DNA of 64,000 nucleotides from Ardenticatenales bacterium. GTDB taxonomy: Bacteria > Chloroflexota > Anaerolineae > Promineifilales > Promineifilaceae. Of this stretch, positions 16,790 to 24,844 are shown piece after piece (position 1 is the first letter of the stretch; each line of letters opens with the position of its first letter). The translations under genes and the position numbers were made by a program. The notes below the pieces were generated by a model. That model was not told the DNA's origin, did no database searches, and was given only the letters and a program-made list of their open reading frames with translations. The stretch spans positions 1-64,000 of the forward strand of contig JACKBM010000025.1 of NCBI GenBank assembly GCA_020634575.1. Direction: 5' to 3'.

Positions 16790-17524
16790 TCAGGACATCG
16801 GAGCAGATATAAAGTTCTGGGTAGCCACAAGCGCTCCCTGCGGGTTATAGGCGATGCCTATGCCGACATGGGTCCAGATTGGATTCAACAGATTGCCGCG
16901 ATGATTGGTCAGGCTGCGCGGCTGGTTCATAAAGGCATTGTGAATGTCGTAGGCGGCCTGGTCGGTGTGACTGGTTTCGCCGTAGACGATGCCGATATTT
17001 TCACCGCAGGCCACATACGAGATGTTGTAGGCGGTGATCCGCTGTGCAGCAGTGATCCCTTCGGGCGAGATATGATTCACGTAATGCCGTTTCAACATAT
17101 CGTTGGAGTGCCCGCGGGCAACGGCGGCCAGACCGGGGTGCCATTTCAGCCCTCGGCTGCCCAACCAGAGCGGCAGATGCTGGCTCCGAGCCTGGTTCAG
17201 CAGCTCAAACAGGATCTGTTCCAGCTTACTGAGGCCGGTGTTGGCAGTGAGCTGGGGACCGGCCGGTGTCACCTCATCTTCGCTGATGCGAAAGGCAACC
17301 GGCCCGCTCTCACTCGCCGCCGGCAACGGTTCAGCCAGCGCCGTCTGCAAATCTTCGTCGGTAATGATCAACTGCTCTGATGACATCTCGGCCGAAGGGG
17401 TGACCTGGGGCGGCAACTCATCGTCCAGCGTGATCTTTATGATGCCAGACATTGGCGGCTGCTCTTGCGTCAGCCGCTGAGCCCGCTCCAGATCTTCCTC
17501 GGTCAGTTGAATCCAATCTTCCAT
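16790..17524 (-). CDS. Cytosolic CAP/SCP-domain protein with motif repeats
   Basis: A 244-residue protein with no signal peptide, unusual since CAP (SCP/PR-1) proteins are normally secreted. Residues 100-244 hold the CAP domain: LLNQARSQHLPLWL, LKWHPGLAAVARGHSNDML, NHISPEG, GENIGIVYG and WTHVGIGIAYN. The first 90 residues hold four copies of a short acidic motif: IQLTEEDL (5-12), IKITLDDE (29-36), LIITDEDL (52-59), FRISEDEV (78-85). Its ATG lies one base after the upstream stop (TGA-c-ATG), so translation is coupled. It may be a scaffold or a target of the Ubl system; no function is known. Confidence 0.82.
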   Translation of the reverse strand: MEDWIQLTEEDLERAQRLTQEQPPMSGIIKITLDDELPPQVTPSAEMSSEQLIITDEDLQTALAEPLPAASESGPVAFRISEDEVTPAGPQLTANTGLSKLEQILFELLNQARSQHLPLWLGSRGLKWHPGLAAVARGHSNDMLKRHYVNHISPEGITAAQRITAYNISYVACGENIGIVYGETSHTDQAAYDIHNAFMNQPRSLTNHRGNLLNPIWTHVGIGIAYNPQGALVATQNFISAPMS

Positions 17525-17525
17525 G

Positions 17526-18791
17526 TCAGGATTTATACGAGTTTAGATAAAACGGCAGTTCAAACTCTGTCCGTTCATTGTGAATCGTGATCGACTTTTC
17601 TTCGGTCTCACCACCGGTTTCGCGCGGCCAGGTGACTTCAACATCGTAGGTCAGCCCTTTGCCGACCGGGACAGGCAGCTCACAGAGGAAATGGCCATTC
17701 CGGTTGGTTGTGCCGGCGACGGTGCTGCGGATGCCACGGCAGCTGACGCTCACTTGCAGCGCCTGCATCCCCGGTCCATCCGGGTGGGTTTGCACGATCA
17801 CGCGCAGCCGGGTTGACGTCATCTCCTGGTTAGCGCCGAAACGCTCCAGTAGACCGGCCAACATGTTGGGCCGCGCCTGGGGCGACATCCCCTGGGCCGA
17901 CTGGGGCAAAATAACACCAGAGCGAGGCAGGGGACTGGGTGGCGGCGGAGCCGGCACCTGATCCCGGGTGATGCGGATTTCCGGCATCCGTTCTGGCGCT
18001 GGCGGATCGACCCGCAACGCCGGTTGTTGTTGCCAGCTTGGCGGCGCTTCTACCAGGTCGTCTTCTGTGATCCGAATCTCTGCGCCACGTGTGGGCGAGG
18101 TTGGCAGATTCTCGACCGGCTCAACGTCGTCGAGCTCGTCGGTGTATTCTGGATAGCGAACCGGGATGGGCGGTCGATAGAATTGCGGATCGGCGACGCC
18201 AGGCGCACTCTCGGCCATCTCGTCCAGTGATGGCGCGTCATCCGGATTTACCGGTGTCGCGACCGGCTGGGAGAGGCGGCGCAGGAGTTTGTCCCGCTCC
18301 GTGGCGCTGCGTACAACCTGGGCGCGAATGAGCTGGGCGGCATTGCGCACAACCTGACCGGCCGGACTGTGTTCGCCGGGCGGTGAGGCCGGGTCCAGTT
18401 GCCCAACCGGATATTCACGCTTCCAGGCCATCGCCGCGGTGAGCAGGGAGAGCCATTCAGCGGGCTTCGCTTCGCTTTCACTGGCGCCGCTGGTGGCGGC
18501 CAGGGCCACGACCTCGTCGTTTTCGGCCAGCTCACTCTGGACCAGCAGGTCGTGAAGGAGCAGCCGCAAATTGGCTTCATTGTCGAGCAATCGTTCAAAG
18601 CTGTGCCGCGTGGGGTCATCCAGCACATCCATGGCCCGAAACAGCGCCTTGGCCCGCGATTCCGTGAAGTCGGGCGCGTCCTCAGCCGCTTTTAAATCGG
18701 CCATGAGCCATTGGCGGAGCCGGGTGGCGAACAGGTTAATCTGAGGCCCTGCCGGCAGCTGCTGCACAATTGCTCTTGCTTTTTCAGACAT
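17526..18791 (-). CDS. Uncharacterised operon protein: helical domain, motif linker, beta-sandwich
   Basis: A 421-residue protein I cannot assign to a family. Residues 1-175 are helical (LFATRLRQWLMADLKAAE, LLDNEANLRLLLHDLLVQ). Residues 176-320 are a proline/acid-rich linker holding two copies of the operon motif, EIRITEDDL (238-246) and EIRITRDQV (271-279). Residues 325-421 look like an Ig- or transthyretin-like beta sandwich (RLRVIVQTHPDG, VSCRGIRSTVAGTTNRNG, YDVEVTWP). No membrane segment. AAGGAT precedes the ATG. Placed between the GTPase and the CAP protein, it may be an adaptor. Confidence 0.75.
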   Translation of the reverse strand: MSEKARAIVQQLPAGPQINLFATRLRQWLMADLKAAEDAPDFTESRAKALFRAMDVLDDPTRHSFERLLDNEANLRLLLHDLLVQSELAENDEVVALAATSGASESEAKPAEWLSLLTAAMAWKREYPVGQLDPASPPGEHSPAGQVVRNAAQLIRAQVVRSATERDKLLRRLSQPVATPVNPDDAPSLDEMAESAPGVADPQFYRPPIPVRYPEYTDELDDVEPVENLPTSPTRGAEIRITEDDLVEAPPSWQQQPALRVDPPAPERMPEIRITRDQVPAPPPPSPLPRSGVILPQSAQGMSPQARPNMLAGLLERFGANQEMTSTRLRVIVQTHPDGPGMQALQVSVSCRGIRSTVAGTTNRNGHFLCELPVPVGKGLTYDVEVTWPRETGGETEEKSITIHNERTEFELPFYLNSYKS

Positions 18792-18810
18792 GGTTTAATC
18801 CTTGGTCAAA

Positions 18811-18846
18811 GGCGCCGGGAGCGGTGTGTTGGGCGCTCCCGGCGCC
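18811..18846 (-). terminator. Strong intercistronic hairpin after the GTPase gene
   Basis: A perfect 13-bp GC-rich stem (GGCGCCGGGAGCG with its complement at 18834-18846) and 10-base loop in the 70-base gap between the dynamin-like GTPase gene and the next gene. Only TTT follows on the minus strand, so it may act as a partial terminator or an mRNA-stabilising or processing stem. Confidence 0.6.
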
Positions 18847-18861
18847 GCTAGAGTCAGGAGA

Positions 18862-21543
18862 CTACAGGCCGGCTGACAGCTCCAGGTTGTGCAGACCTTC
18901 CCAGGTGCGCATCAGCTCTTCGACATCGGAGATGGATTCGAGGTCCACTTCCATGGCTTCGCGCAGCTCATCTGTGTAGAGCTTGCGGTCATGCTGACGC
19001 AGCATCGGCTTGACGATCTGATTATTAAAATCGCGCTCAGCCTTGGTCGCTTCCAGCCAGAACAGCCGGCGCAGGCGCGGCAGCAAGTCATCTTCACTGA
19101 ACAGATCCTCGACAATCTGACCGAAGACCCGATTGGTCTTGACGGCGATGTTGTCCAGTTTCTGGGCGTAGCTGGTCTCCAGCGAATCGTAGCTGCTGAG
19201 AATATTGGCGTTATCCGTCGGGAAGTTGATGTTGGCAGCTTTTTCCGGCGGAATGGTGACGTCATCGTCCAGCAGTTTGATTTCGAACTCGTCACCGGCC
19301 GGTGCTACCGCCTGTGACGCTGGCGTGCTGTTGCTGGTCGCCTGATTCTGATTAACGATCGCCTGGGCCTGAGCCACCACATCACGGCGTACTTCATCAA
19401 CCCCTTCCAGGACGATGTCGAGGATACGCTCGTTGTCGGACAGGCTCAGCTCTTGCTCGCCAACCTCCAGCCGGTAGTTCACCGACCGTTCCGGCTTGAC
19501 CAGCTCATACATGGTCGCCTGCTGGCAGATGGCGCGGAAGCTGTTCTGAATACGGTCCAGCAACTTCTGGTACGCATCGTCCAGGTTGTAGACCATGCCT
19601 GGGGTGTCTGGCAAACTATAGCTGTAATTCTGGCCATACTCGGCCCGCTGGATCCGGCCCAGGATCTCATGGGCTTCCAGGGTCCGGGCCAGCTCAGCGG
19701 TCATCACTTCGGCCACTTCCGGCATAAATTTGGAGACGGAATCCTGCATCACCAGCTCAACCTGGAACAGGATGCGCTTGATGGGGATTTCGATGCCGCT
19801 GGTGCCCCAGATCAGGTTGTCATAGGTCACGTCGCGGTCGTCCCAATATTCGGTGCCGTAATTTTCCAGCATGGTCTCAATTTCGCGGCGGATGGCGTCC
19901 TGCACCATCGTCTGCACCCCGTTGAGGGTGGGGCGCATCATGCCGCGGAAGCGGTCATCGCTGTTGGTGCGCTGACTCAGCTCAACCAGGGCGGCATGGA
20001 AGACGCGCGGCAGCTCCTTCTGGTGGCGATTGAGCACGTTCTCATAGCGCCGTTCCTGCAAGGAACTCCAGCTGGTATCAAAGGGCGGGTGCACACCGCG
20101 GGCGGCAAGCTGCTTCTCATAATAGAAACGCAGTGCCTGCAACGCATTGCGGACCCGGGTTGAAGCCTCGCGCAGCTGGCTACGGACCCGTGAGGTCTGA
20201 ATAAATTCAATCAGACGCTGGCGCAGCAACGGTACCTCGCTCAGTTTGAGCAGGGCGTCGGCTGTCGCGGGATCCAGCGGATCAGAGCTGATGTTCCCCA
20301 ACTGATCCTTAAACGCCTTCATGATGCGCTCAGTCTCGCTGGAGAACTCGTCCGGCGCATTCGCCGGATCCTGGACGTACAGGGCGGGCGGCGTCATCAC
20401 AAAGAAATAAGGCCGGCGGTCGCCCCGGTCACTGTAACGCTCCCAATAGCTGGGCGCGATGTGGCGGGTCACTTCCTTAACTTCAAGTTCCGCTTCCGGC
20501 AGGCCGGAATTTAGCCGGTCAAACGCCTGGCGCACATTCGCGCCGTTGACGGCCAGGAAGATCTTGGCGGCAGCTTCATCGAGATCGCCACCTGACAGGC
20601 CGTGAAGACGGTTTTCCTTAATCCAGTTGACTGCGGAGAGTGATTTGAGCTCGTCAACACGCTGGCGGCCGGCATCAGTCACCAGCACGATCATCGCGTC
20701 TTCCCGGTTCATCTCTTCCAGGGTGATGGCTTCATGCAGCTTCATGCCGGCGCCCAGACCGGGGACATCGACGATGCGCAGGTGGCCGTCCAGCAGCAGG
20801 TTGGGGACACCTGCCTTGGGCTGAACGCGGAAAGTCGCCGAACGCACGATGCGGATCTGGCGCTTGCCGGCGTTGCCCTTGAAGCCATCTTCGCGCAAGT
20901 GGATGAGGCTTTCCGGATCGGCCAGGTTCAGGACGCGGGGGGCCGGCTGGCCCTCGGCGAACATTTTCTCATTGCCTTCGTAAGTGGCGATGCAGTCCAG
21001 GATGATTTCCAGGAATTCATCTCGCTCCGTCTTGGCGTTGGCTTTGCCTTCTTCAAAAATTGTGGCGATGTCGGCGCGGGCCTGTTCCCGTTCACCTTCG
21101 TTGGTGATATCGAAGCTGTCCAGCTCCGCGAGCTGGCAGAGGCGGCGCACCCGCGCGGCGAATTCATCCCGGCTCCAATAGGTCAGCACCAGTGATTCAT
21201 CTTCACCGGGCTCAGCCTGCTCAACATAGACGATGGTGCCGGTCACCGCTGTCACCGCACCCGTCGGCAGCAGATTGCGGCCCAGCAGGGAGTTGATCAA
21301 AGTGCTTTTGCCCACGCCAGTACCGCCGAAGAAGACCAGGGTATAGGTCCGCTGCCCCAGGATTTTCTCCGCTTCCTCGATGCTGAACTGGGCGTCAGGG
21401 ACGGCCCGGATCAGGTAATCACGGCTGTTATCAATGGTCTCTTGGAGTTGAATCCATTGCTCAACCTGGGGCGGGTTAATGTAGGGCAGTTGCTCCAGCG
21501 ATTCGCGAAGATCTGCATATTTGTCAGCTTTCTTGGGGCTCAT
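18862..21543 (-). CDS. Dynamin-like large GTPase
   Basis: An 893-residue GTPase, first gene of the ubiquitin-like operon. The P-loop GGTGVGKST (about 73-81), switch region PTGAVTAVTGT, and G3 motif RIVDVPGLGAG are clear; the G4 position is atypical (FLAVNGANVR), as in several bacterial dynamin-like proteins. Long helical regions follow to the C-terminus. No transmembrane helix. DEFEIKLLDDDVTIPP (coded near 19261-19296) resembles the motif found in its neighbours. It probably binds or remodels membrane. ATG 21543 is preferred since GAAGGA lies nine bases upstream; a TTG at 21567 is possible. Confidence 0.87.
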   Translation of the reverse strand: MSPKKADKYADLRESLEQLPYINPPQVEQWIQLQETIDNSRDYLIRAVPDAQFSIEEAEKILGQRTYTLVFFGGTGVGKSTLINSLLGRNLLPTGAVTAVTGTIVYVEQAEPGEDESLVLTYWSRDEFAARVRRLCQLAELDSFDITNEGEREQARADIATIFEEGKANAKTERDEFLEIILDCIATYEGNEKMFAEGQPAPRVLNLADPESLIHLREDGFKGNAGKRQIRIVRSATFRVQPKAGVPNLLLDGHLRIVDVPGLGAGMKLHEAITLEEMNREDAMIVLVTDAGRQRVDELKSLSAVNWIKENRLHGLSGGDLDEAAAKIFLAVNGANVRQAFDRLNSGLPEAELEVKEVTRHIAPSYWERYSDRGDRRPYFFVMTPPALYVQDPANAPDEFSSETERIMKAFKDQLGNISSDPLDPATADALLKLSEVPLLRQRLIEFIQTSRVRSQLREASTRVRNALQALRFYYEKQLAARGVHPPFDTSWSSLQERRYENVLNRHQKELPRVFHAALVELSQRTNSDDRFRGMMRPTLNGVQTMVQDAIRREIETMLENYGTEYWDDRDVTYDNLIWGTSGIEIPIKRILFQVELVMQDSVSKFMPEVAEVMTAELARTLEAHEILGRIQRAEYGQNYSYSLPDTPGMVYNLDDAYQKLLDRIQNSFRAICQQATMYELVKPERSVNYRLEVGEQELSLSDNERILDIVLEGVDEVRRDVVAQAQAIVNQNQATSNSTPASQAVAPAGDEFEIKLLDDDVTIPPEKAANINFPTDNANILSSYDSLETSYAQKLDNIAVKTNRVFGQIVEDLFSEDDLLPRLRRLFWLEATKAERDFNNQIVKPMLRQHDRKLYTDELREAMEVDLESISDVEELMRTWEGLHNLELSAGL

Positions 21544-21593
21544 AACGGTTTTTCCTTCGTGTGACAAACGGTTTCCGGGTGAAACGCACTGTC

Positions 21594-21623
21594 ATTATAG
21601 TGTAAGGTTGGGCGTTATGTGAA
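21594..21623 (-). promoter_or_regulatory. Promoter of the ubiquitin-like operon
   Basis: The minus strand has TTCACA (complement of 21618-21623), an 18-base spacer and a consensus TATAAT (complement of 21594-21599). Transcription would start near 21587, giving a leader of about 44 bases before the GTPase ATG. It is the best sigma70-like promoter seen in the window. Confidence 0.65.
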
Positions 21624-21889
21624 CAATTCGCCAACCTACATAGAGATTTCTAAGACCAGGACATGGCTGCTTGGGCGGCACACGTCAGCGTTCCAAAGAC
21701 CCGGCCCTTTCCTTAATAGAGACAGTGGTCGGGAGTTTTTGGTTTCAAAAAGTTACAATCCGTCTACGCTCTATAGCGTGCAAAGTTGCGTGACGGTTCC
21801 ATTTTGTTGCCGACTTCCCATCTTGGGCTGCTGCTGTGGCAAACTAAATCTAATTACGGAGCGATCTGAAAAAGGTTGCAGCTATCTGT

Positions 21890-21895
21890 TATAAT
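21890..21895 (+). promoter_or_regulatory. -10 box upstream of the Mo-hydroxylase gene
   Basis: TATAAT, 44 bases before the ATG at 21939, in the context TGTTATAAT. No good -35 box is visible at 16-18 bases, so an activator may be needed. Confidence 0.4.
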
Positions 21896-21938
21896 CGGGG
21901 CGTCCCTGAAGAAAGCAAAACCCAAACACGAGGAAACG

Positions 21939-24206
21939 ATGAGCGAATTCAAATATGTTGGACATTCTCGCCCCTTGACGGATGGTGGCGCCAAGGTAAC
22001 TGGCGAGCAGAAATTTCTGGGCGATTTGCAGATGGAAGGGCTGCTTCATGCCCGGTTGGTTACCAGTCCCTACGCCCATGCCAACATTGTGAGCATTGAT
22101 AAAGCGCTGGCCGAGCAGGTTGAAGGGGTGGTAGCCGTGTTCACAGCCGACGATTTGCCGCGCGTCAGCCCGTCCGCCCGTAACAAGCTGATGTTGGCCC
22201 GGGGCCGGGTGATTTTTGCCGGTCAGCCGGTGGCTATGGTCGTGGCCAGTAACGCTGCGGCTGCGGAGGATGGTGTTGACCTGGTATTTGTGGAATACGA
22301 TCCACAACCATTGTTCACCTCAATGCGCGATGCTCTGAAAGCTGATGCACCCCTGGTTTGGGCCAACGGCTCGCCCGGTGAGACGGATGAGGCGGCGGCA
22401 CATGGCGCTGATGTTGGCGGCAGCAGTGATGCAGCCGAACCGAGCAACAAAGGTGGTGAGAATCATTTTGAGCATGGGGATATGGCGGCTGGGTTTGCCG
22501 AGGCCGATCTCATTATTGAGCGGGAGTTTACGACATCCATTGTGCATCAGAGCTACCTGGAGCCGCAGAGTGTGGTGGTCCGGCCGGATTCCTTTACCGG
22601 CGGGGCGACGGTCTGGACAAGCACCCAGGCGCCGTTCTACGTGCGGCAGGAAGTGGCCAATATTCTGGGCTGCGAGGAAACGGAAGTGCGGGTGATCCCG
22701 ACGTTGCCGGGTGGCGCCTTTGGGGCAAAGTTTTTGCTGTATGAACTGCTAGTGGCGGTAGTGGCGCAGAAGTTGAACCGGCCGGTTCGCTTCGTCCTCA
22801 CTCGCTCTGAAGATATGCTGGCCACCAACCCGGCGCCCGCCTCCGAAATGCGCGTCAAGCTCGGCGTAAAGAATGATGGCACCTTTACGGCGCTGGAAGC
22901 CGATATTCTCTTTGACACCGGCTGTTACCCGGCCTCGCATGGTATTTCCGCTGTGCTCATGGGTAGTACCTATCGCTGGCCCAACCTGAACCTGCATTAC
23001 ACCGATGTGATGAGCTTCAAGCTCTCCTCGGCAGCTTACCGGGCGCCAGGAACGCCCCAGGGCTACTTCGCCCTCGAGAGCGTGATAGACGAAGCGGCTC
23101 GGGCATTGACTATGGACCCCATCGCCCTACGTCTCCAGAATGCGTCACGGCCGGGCGATCCCTCCCTTTTCGGCGGCCCCTGGCCCAACATGGGGCTGGT
23201 GCAGGTCCTGGAAAAGGCGGCGGCCCATCCTGTCTGGCAGAACCGGGCGGCGCTGCAGGCGCAGGGCAAAGGGGTCGGTGTTGCCGTGGGCGGCTGGCCT
23301 GGCGGCATCGAGCCAACAGCGGCCTCGGCCCAGTTGCATCGGGACGGCACCCTGCATGTCCACATTGGTTCAGTTGACCTGACCGGTACACCAACCACTT
23401 TTGCCATCCTGGCCGCTGAAACGTTCGGCATAGAGCCGGAAAAGGTTCGCGTCATCTCTGGTGATACCTCGACGGCCGCTTATGGCGGCGCCACGGGCGG
23501 CAGCAAAATCACCTACATGATGGGTCCGTCCGTCATGAAGGCGGCCCAGGAAGCCAAACGCCAGGCGCTGGAGATTGTGGCTGAGGAACTTGAGGCGGCG
23601 ATCGAGGACCTGGAAGTGGTTGAGGGCAAGGTGCAGGTTAAAGGTGTGCCGGATAAAAGCGTCTCATTGGATAACATCGCCGGGATGACGATGCGTTTCG
23701 GCGGCAAATACCCGCCCGTGGCTGGTTATGGCCGCTACGCCCAGACCAACCGTGCCCCTGGCTTTTGCGCCCAGATTGTGGTGCTGGACGTGGATGAAGA
23801 GACGGGCGTCGTCACTGTCGAGAAGCTGGTGGCCATTCAGGATGTGGGCCGGGCGATCAACCCGATGGTGGTTGAAGGCCAGATCCATGGCGGCACGATG
23901 CAGGGGCTGGGTTTTGCCCTGCACGAGCAGATAGTCCATGACAGCACTGGGCAGAACGTAACTGGCTCCTGGCTGGATTACAACTTCCCCCAGTTTGACC
24001 AGGTCGCTCAGGACATCGAAGTCGTTCTGGTGGAAATCCCGTCTGACCACGGTCCCTACGGCGCCCGCGGCATCGGCGAACCGCCGATCATCGCCACACC
24101 GGCGGCGGTGGCCAACGCCATCTGCGACCAGACCGGCGCCCGCCTGACCGACCTGCCCATGACGCCGCCGCGCATCGTGGCCGGGCTGGCAAACGGGGCG
24201 GGCTAG
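21939..24206 (+). CDS. Xanthine dehydrogenase-family molybdopterin-binding subunit
   Basis: A 755-residue large subunit of a molybdenum hydroxylase (xanthine/aldehyde/CO dehydrogenase superfamily). The N-terminal a/b hammerhead (GGAKVTGEQKFLGDL, SPYAHANIVSID, FTADDLP) is followed by the Mo-cofactor domain: TLPGGAFGAKF, AYRAPGTPQGYFALE and, near the C-terminus, GIGEPPIIATPAAVANA with the catalytic Glu. The AYRAPG loop fits neither the CoxL active-site signature nor a known substrate class. The usual FeS and FAD subunits are not adjacent. ATG 21939 has GAGGAAA upstream. A terminator at 24247 follows. Confidence 0.9.
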   Translation: MSEFKYVGHSRPLTDGGAKVTGEQKFLGDLQMEGLLHARLVTSPYAHANIVSIDKALAEQVEGVVAVFTADDLPRVSPSARNKLMLARGRVIFAGQPVAMVVASNAAAAEDGVDLVFVEYDPQPLFTSMRDALKADAPLVWANGSPGETDEAAAHGADVGGSSDAAEPSNKGGENHFEHGDMAAGFAEADLIIEREFTTSIVHQSYLEPQSVVVRPDSFTGGATVWTSTQAPFYVRQEVANILGCEETEVRVIPTLPGGAFGAKFLLYELLVAVVAQKLNRPVRFVLTRSEDMLATNPAPASEMRVKLGVKNDGTFTALEADILFDTGCYPASHGISAVLMGSTYRWPNLNLHYTDVMSFKLSSAAYRAPGTPQGYFALESVIDEAARALTMDPIALRLQNASRPGDPSLFGGPWPNMGLVQVLEKAAAHPVWQNRAALQAQGKGVGVAVGGWPGGIEPTAASAQLHRDGTLHVHIGSVDLTGTPTTFAILAAETFGIEPEKVRVISGDTSTAAYGGATGGSKITYMMGPSVMKAAQEAKRQALEIVAEELEAAIEDLEVVEGKVQVKGVPDKSVSLDNIAGMTMRFGGKYPPVAGYGRYAQTNRAPGFCAQIVVLDVDEETGVVTVEKLVAIQDVGRAINPMVVEGQIHGGTMQGLGFALHEQIVHDSTGQNVTGSWLDYNFPQFDQVAQDIEVVLVEIPSDHGPYGARGIGEPPIIATPAAVANAICDQTGARLTDLPMTPPRIVAGLANGAG

Positions 24207-24226
24207 AGCTTACGCCGTTTTCGTAC

Positions 24227-24844
24227 TCAAATCTGTTTGACTGGTTGCCGGAGAATCGTTTTGAGATTCTCCGGCTTTGTTTTGCGCGGATCACCCAGAT
24301 AGATTTCGTGGTGTTTGCCAGTCTCGACGTAGCCATTGCCGGGGAGAAACTCATTGTGCAGTTTTGCCAGTACCGGCCCTTCGTCGTCATAGGAACCGAT
24401 GTGCATGATTTGGACCGACAGGCCTTCCCGGTAGCTTGCTAGCCTGAGCCGAGATAGGGCGGGCGGCTGGTTGGCTTTCTCAGCCGCCGCACATCCTTCG
24501 GCGAACATTTCGGTGCTGATCCAATCAGGCTGCATGATCATCATCGTCCAATCCCAGGCATCTTTGTCCCGGGTCAGGAAGGTGTCCATATCTTCAGCCC
24601 ACCACAAACCTTCCAGCGGCGGCACAACATAATCACGATTCAGTAGCTTCTTGCTGCTAAATTTGATTTTGTAGGCGACGGCGTACAGGGTTTCCACTGC
24701 CTCGCGGTAGGCCGGGACTGTATTGGGGTTGCCGTGGCCGTCAACCATCAGGAACTGCATTTCTGGCACCTCGACGACCTCGAATTGTCTGGCCGAGGGA
24801 CGGTAAAGCTGTTTCAATTCTTTCTTGAAGTCAATTTTAGACAT
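24227..24844 (-). CDS. GyrI-like small-molecule-binding protein
   Basis: A 205-residue protein of the GyrI-like family: VVEVPEMQFLMVDGHGNP at the N-terminus, LEGLWWAEDMDTF, LSVQIMHIGSYDDEGPVLAKLHNEF and GKHHEIYLGDPRKTKPENLKTILRQP. Family members bind hydrophobic drugs or toxins; some hydrolyse them. The ATG (24844) overlaps the stop of the PadR gene (ATGTCTAA), so the two are coupled: a regulator plus an effector-binding partner, next to an MFS exporter. This suggests a xenobiotic-response module. Confidence 0.85.
   Translation of the reverse strand: MSKIDFKKELKQLYRPSARQFEVVEVPEMQFLMVDGHGNPNTVPAYREAVETLYAVAYKIKFSSKKLLNRDYVVPPLEGLWWAEDMDTFLTRDKDAWDWTMMIMQPDWISTEMFAEGCAAAEKANQPPALSRLRLASYREGLSVQIMHIGSYDDEGPVLAKLHNEFLPGNGYVETGKHHEIYLGDPRKTKPENLKTILRQPVKQI
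24247..24284 (+). terminator. Terminator of the Mo-hydroxylase gene, inside the opposing coding end
   Basis: An 11-bp perfect stem (GCCGGAGAATC at 24247-24257, GATTCTCCGGC at 24265-24275) with 7-base loop, followed by TTTGTTTTG on the plus strand. It lies within the last codons of the convergent GyrI-like gene, so the two 3' ends overlap. Confidence 0.75.

Larger units (their letters stand above)
21544..21938. other. Divergent intergenic region
   Basis: 395 bases between the GTPase operon and the xanthine dehydrogenase-family gene. It holds the operon promoter (21594-21623) and, for the plus strand, a consensus TATAAT at 21890-21895 with no clear -35. An open frame at 21619-21894 shows no family features. 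I saw no obvious operator repeats linking the two units. Confidence 0.5.

Noticed and set aside
16767..16830. N-terminal extension of the E1 gene to 16830
   Set aside because: The added codons come from a CTTCGCTTCGCTCAG-type repeat and overlap the upstream CAP gene; ATG 16767 has its own ribosome site.
10879..21543. CBASS or proteasome/Pup system
   Set aside because: No nucleotidyltransferase, effector nuclease, Pup, PafA or proteasome subunit is encoded; the E2 and RINGs argue for a Ubl system of another type.
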